DNA from: Rotaria socialis
Lineage: Eukaryota; Rotifera; Eurotatoria; Philodinida; Philodinidae
Assembly (NCBI GenBank): GCA_905331475.1
Contig: CAJNYU010003469.1
Location: 62,001-126,000 of the forward strand
DNA length: 64,000 nucleotides
Direction: 5' to 3'
Position 1 is the first letter of the stretch. Every line of letters starts with the position of its first letter. A program made the position numbers and the translations under genes. The notes below the pieces were generated by a model that saw nothing but the letters and a program-made list of their open reading frames with translations, ran no database searches and was not told where the DNA came from. Below, one piece after another: positions 60,701 to 64,000 of this stretch.

Positions 60701-62047
60701 TCTTCTTAACTAAACAGTTGAACTATATAAAACTATCTTACAAAAACATATCAAGTACAATATTCAAAGAAAAATTTTCAATATAATTCAAATCACTTAG
60801 ACTGAAGAGTTTTTGAAGAACAAAGTATCTTATTCTAAGAATTCAGCGAAAACCTGCATAAGAGTATCGGAAGTTCTAAGGATTCGAGGGTTGAAATTCC
60901 ACAACTAATCTATAGAATCCGATAGAAATCATCTAAATCCAGTTCCACTTGGTTATTTGAATCGTTGGTCAATTCTAATTAATGATCTAGAATAATTAAT
61001 TAAAAAGGACACAAAAGTTACATCTATAAGAAAAAATTATACGTCTCAGTACGTTTCGTTGTCTTCCTTATATCTTTCATTGTCTTGTAAGTGACATGTG
61101 TCGTTAACCCTCTATTTTCATAATTACTTCTCAATGTCGAATACAATATGCAATCAACAGGGTGTTCATCACACTTAAACAAACAGTATCATCATCTACT
61201 GCTGCTCATTTCATTTATCATCAGGCATCATCAGTACAAACATATATATATATATATATTTAAGCTCAAGTATGCAATGGTGATAATAGACTATATCTTA
61301 CTGTATACGTGCCATTAACCAAGAAAATAGACTTTTCCTTCAATATATATATATATATATATGTACAGAAAGGCAGTTCAATATATAGAAATGACAACAG
61401 TGTTAAAAGGTCAAATAATGATAGTACTTATACTTATACAATGGCAATATGCGAAGAATGACTTCAAGCTTGATCAACACAACTGTTCGACGAACGATTT
61501 CTCCTAACAGGCGCCTATAGTGCAATAGATTGGCCTTGTTCTGACATCAATGAGCCATGCATAATCAATGTCATCATAGAAAAATGCCGATCGAATAGTT
61601 CTAAGATACCGAGATACATCGATTTTCTAATATCTCTAGGAATTAGGTTTTTCTTTCATCACTGATTCCATTGATTTTTCTCAAAAGTTTCCTTAGACAA
61701 ATATTGTTCACTTAAAAATTTCATAAAATAAACTTCTTAAAATTTTTTTAATATTAAAAACTTACTGTTTTTAAAGATGATTGTTTAAAACATTGTAATG
61801 CACGCTTTGCTGCTTGTTCTTCGCTATCATCATTTCGATTTTCATCATGATCGTCAAATTCTTGTTCAGATTCAGATAATTCAGAATCCCACTCAGAAGC
61901 AGATGATAAATGATCACGTTGTTCTTGTTGTGATGAAGACAACAATGATTTATCGACTTCTATAATTGGTTCATCAAATGCTTCCGATTCGTCTTCTTCC
62001 TCGATCGAGGACATGCTACAACGTCGAACAAGTAGACGATTCATCAT
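53252..62047 (-). CDS. MRL-family adaptor (Mig-10/RIAM/lamellipodin type), RA and PH domains
   Basis: A cytoplasmic adaptor linking Ras-family GTPases and phosphoinositides to actin and integrin. Exons: 62047-61766 (N-terminal, acidic), 57412 or 57485 to 56901, 56251-55984, 55908-55649, 55588-55484, 55427-55326, 55273-55207, 54459-54331, 54270-53836, 53769-53252. [20 protein letters not shown] resembles the RIAM talin-binding helix. The RA domain has [19 protein letters not shown]. The PH domain has [19 protein letters not shown] and [15 protein letters not shown]. The tail has an SH3-type [11 protein letters not shown] but no F/LPPPP Ena/VASP-binding motif that I could find. From 56251 on, phases agree exactly. 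The first exon ends in phase 0, whereas the TTGTAG acceptor at 57413 needs phase 1, so the 5' join is uncertain and an exon may be missing. Confidence 0.83.
54590..55176 (+). repeat. Dispersed repeat, longer copy, in an MRL intron
   Basis: Inverted ends TGTGTACTCAAAAAGTGA (54595-54612) and TCACTTTTTGAAGTACACA (55120-55138) differ by one base insertion. The left end also forms a GTGTACTC/GAGTACAC hairpin, and TCGGATTTAAATCCGA lies just outside the right end. It shares over 250 bases with the inverted copy at 47321-47660. No reading frame was recognised. The type is unknown; a MITE is the simplest guess. Confidence 0.78.
57706..57757. repeat. (CT)n(TA)n compound microsatellite
   Basis: About thirteen CT units followed by about twelve TA units in the first large MRL intron. 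Confidence 0.9.
59020..59628. mobile_element. Near-perfect palindromic foldback element
   Basis: Two 291-base arms, 59020-59310 and 59338-59628, are reverse complements with about five mismatches by eye. They enclose a 27-base spacer. The ends are CAATGG and CCATTG, and both sides are flanked by TTA (59017-59019 and 59629-59631), a possible 3-bp target duplication of the PIF/Harbinger TWA type. Mirror-image 70-residue open frames in the two arms are a consequence of symmetry, not evidence of coding. High arm identity suggests a recent insertion or continuing arm conversion. Confidence 0.82.
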
Positions 62048-62051
62048 GAAT

Positions 62052-62053
62052 CT
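62052..62053 (-). promoter_or_regulatory. Splice acceptor five bases upstream of the MRL first ATG
   Basis: The minus strand reads GTCTTTTTTTAG then ATTC and ATGATG. This is a strong pyrimidine tract and AG, implying leader trans-splicing or a non-coding first exon further right. Confidence 0.5.
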
Positions 62054-64000
62054 AAAAAAAGACAAAAAAATTATATCAACAACTGTCTTCAAAGTTATCA
62101 AAACGATAAAATATCTAAATGCATGTCGAGACAGTTCTTACAAACAAATACTAGAGTATGTATATAATATATTTTGACTCTCTTATTTTAAGAGAAGTCC
62201 TCACAATACAAGGACCTATCAAGAATCAACTGTATAGGACACAGCAGAAAAAGGAGAATAAGAAGAAAAGAACAAAAAAAAAGACCTAATCCAGTTAATT
62301 GTCACCACATCCATATCATCAAATCGACAATAGACAAAAGAAGAATAACTGATTATGAAACAGAAGTACAAATGTAACATGATATTTATTTTTACCATGA
62401 ATCGTACATAGTGGAAAGAAGAAGGTCTTTCAATATTTGATTATGATTTTTTTTTCTTTAAATTAAACACCTGTTGTCATTTCTTTTTATTGATAATAAA
62501 GAATCAGATTAGATTTCTATGCATTATTGAAAAGACAAAAGAAGAACAGAAACGTTCACTTTATCAATATCCAAAATCAAGATATTGATGTCATCATTAT
62601 TGTTAAGTTTCAAAAGAAAAAAAAAAGATGAACTTGTTAAATAAGATCAGATTTTTAATAATCTACAAAGATATTATAGTTTTGATCCTTTCAGATCTTA
62701 CGTTTTTGGCAAATAATGCCTAAAATGCGGTGGCAAGTTGATCGACATTTTAAAATGGATGGCCTATACCAATACTTCCGCTTCTTTCAGTCATCGTTAA
62801 TATTTCGTATGCATTTTGATACATACCCGATGTTAGATCAGCTAGTTTTCTTTCTGCCCGTTTAACATCCATGTGTACTCCGTTGAATGCTTGTGCTCAT
62901 TCAGCGTTGATTTCTCACTTTTTCTTCTCTGATTAATATTCTCTTTTTTTGCCCCTCTCTCTTTCTCTCTCGGTCTCCAAAATATGTACAGAAACGGAGA
63001 TTCATAGAGGCAATTATTGTAGAATAACAGCATGTTGGCGCATCGTCTTTATTAACTTTAGCTCCTTGCTGATGTCGGAATGCGATCAATTTATGCAATA
63101 GCATTGTGTGCATCTATGACATAAATGATCTTACATATGATCATTCACACTCGACACAATATGGTTATTGTTTTGCCAATAGATTACACCACAGTGCTTG
63201 TTAATTTTGTTGGCGCCTGATGGTATCCGCAAAATATGGTATTATTGTATTTGTTTGTCCGACGCGTGTGCTCATTGTTTTTCTTTCTTATCTCTAATGA
63301 AGAATATTCTGTGAGCAGTTGAATGGTCACAACATGCTTGTATCAATCATAATAAACTATTCTGAATAGCTAGCAGAGCATATTAATTAGATAAAAAAAA
63401 GACCGAAGAGTTGTTACCTCAAAATGTGAGATACACTTTCGAATAATCTTTATCTTATTAGTTATGTTCACATAAAATGGTATAGTCAATCGGCGGGGTT
63501 AACAAGAGAATATTGAAAAATAAATTGAAAGATATATCAATAAGAATAATTTAGATATCTATCTGTTATGTAATACAAAAATACAATAACTGTCTGTATA
63601 CAATACATGAATGAATATATATATATATAGCATTGATATGCAATACTACTACTAATACATTACTATATCGAGTTTATGTATGTCAATTTATTATGTCAGA
63701 TGGACAGAAAAATGCAACAAGTAACAAGATTGTTGAATAATGAGAACTAGATTTTACTTTAATATATTGACTACTCAATGGCGTTCATAGAGTAGTACAA
63801 AATAAGTTGACTTTTCAAGGTGATTACAGGTGTTAGATGACAAGAACAAAAGACACATAAATTCATACAGTAAATATATATATGATTATATAATGAGGCA
63901 CTGATTGAAGGTCAAAAAAACGTCCGAAATGGTTTTTTAGAGAAACAACTTTATATTTATTCTCGTCTTAACAAATTCATCTCGAGACAATAATGACTTA
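62054..64000. other. AT-rich upstream region without a recognised gene
   Basis: Should contain the MRL promoter or non-coding first exon. It has a CT-rich run near 62956-62976 and a short (AT)n run near 63617-63630. No coding family or RNA gene was seen. Confidence 0.5.

Larger units (their letters stand above)
57413..61765 (-). other. Large 5' intron of the MRL gene
   Basis: About 4.3 kb. It contains the compound microsatellite, the 609-bp palindromic element and two (TA)n tracts (61241-61260 and 61343-61362). No second gene was recognised; the frame at 58655-58864 has no family features. Confidence 0.5.

Overview
The window is AT-rich animal nuclear DNA. Genes are dense, introns are mostly 45-70 bases with GT-AG ends, and most proteins have clear animal relatives (a Na+/HCO3- cotransporter, SREK1, ATAD2, a TRAF, chondroitin synthase, an MRL adaptor). 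Several coding starts lie directly at or a few bases after a 3' splice acceptor, which suggests spliced-leader trans-splicing or leader introns. With the compact genes, many small DNA transposons and an isopenicillin-synthase-type oxygenase that is unusual for animals, this fits a bdelloid rotifer or similar small invertebrate. That placement is an inference; no species marker was seen.

Layout. 1-4228: no gene, but a 1.55 kb hAT-type element with exact 8-bp target duplications. 4229-10840 (+): a 21-exon SLC4 bicarbonate cotransporter. 11460-12328: a DNA element with opposed GCGAAA arrays and a broken FLYWCH zinc finger. From 13258 on, every recognised gene is on the minus strand: a 20-exon nucleolin-like protein with unusual domain order; intronless ALAD; an intronless 2-oxoglutarate/Fe(II) oxygenase; a second hAT-type element (21412-22397); a short TRAF; a tight trio of nitrobindin-like protein, TOMM5-like protein and FAM185A-like protein; SREK1; ATAD2; an esterase; a small secreted or GPI-anchored protein; a chondroitin synthase; and an MRL (Mig-10/RIAM/lamellipodin) adaptor.

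Most neighbours share strand but not pathway. The exception is the 25528-28193 trio: gaps are only 110-118 bases, the first gene's poly(A) signal overlaps its stop codon, and two of the three products look mitochondrial, so it may be one transcription unit. Mobile DNA is mostly non-autonomous: two hAT-type elements, the FLYWCH element, a 609-bp near-perfect palindrome, an 84-bp foldback insert and two copies of an unclassified repeat. No retrovirus, LTR element, Polinton, CRISPR array or convincing tRNA was seen.

Exon borders were read by eye. The summed exons stay in frame for SLC4 (1,209 aa), nucleolin-like (944), FAM185A-like (398), SREK1 (336) and TRAF (373), which supports those models. 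The 5' ends of the chondroitin synthase and MRL genes are uncertain.
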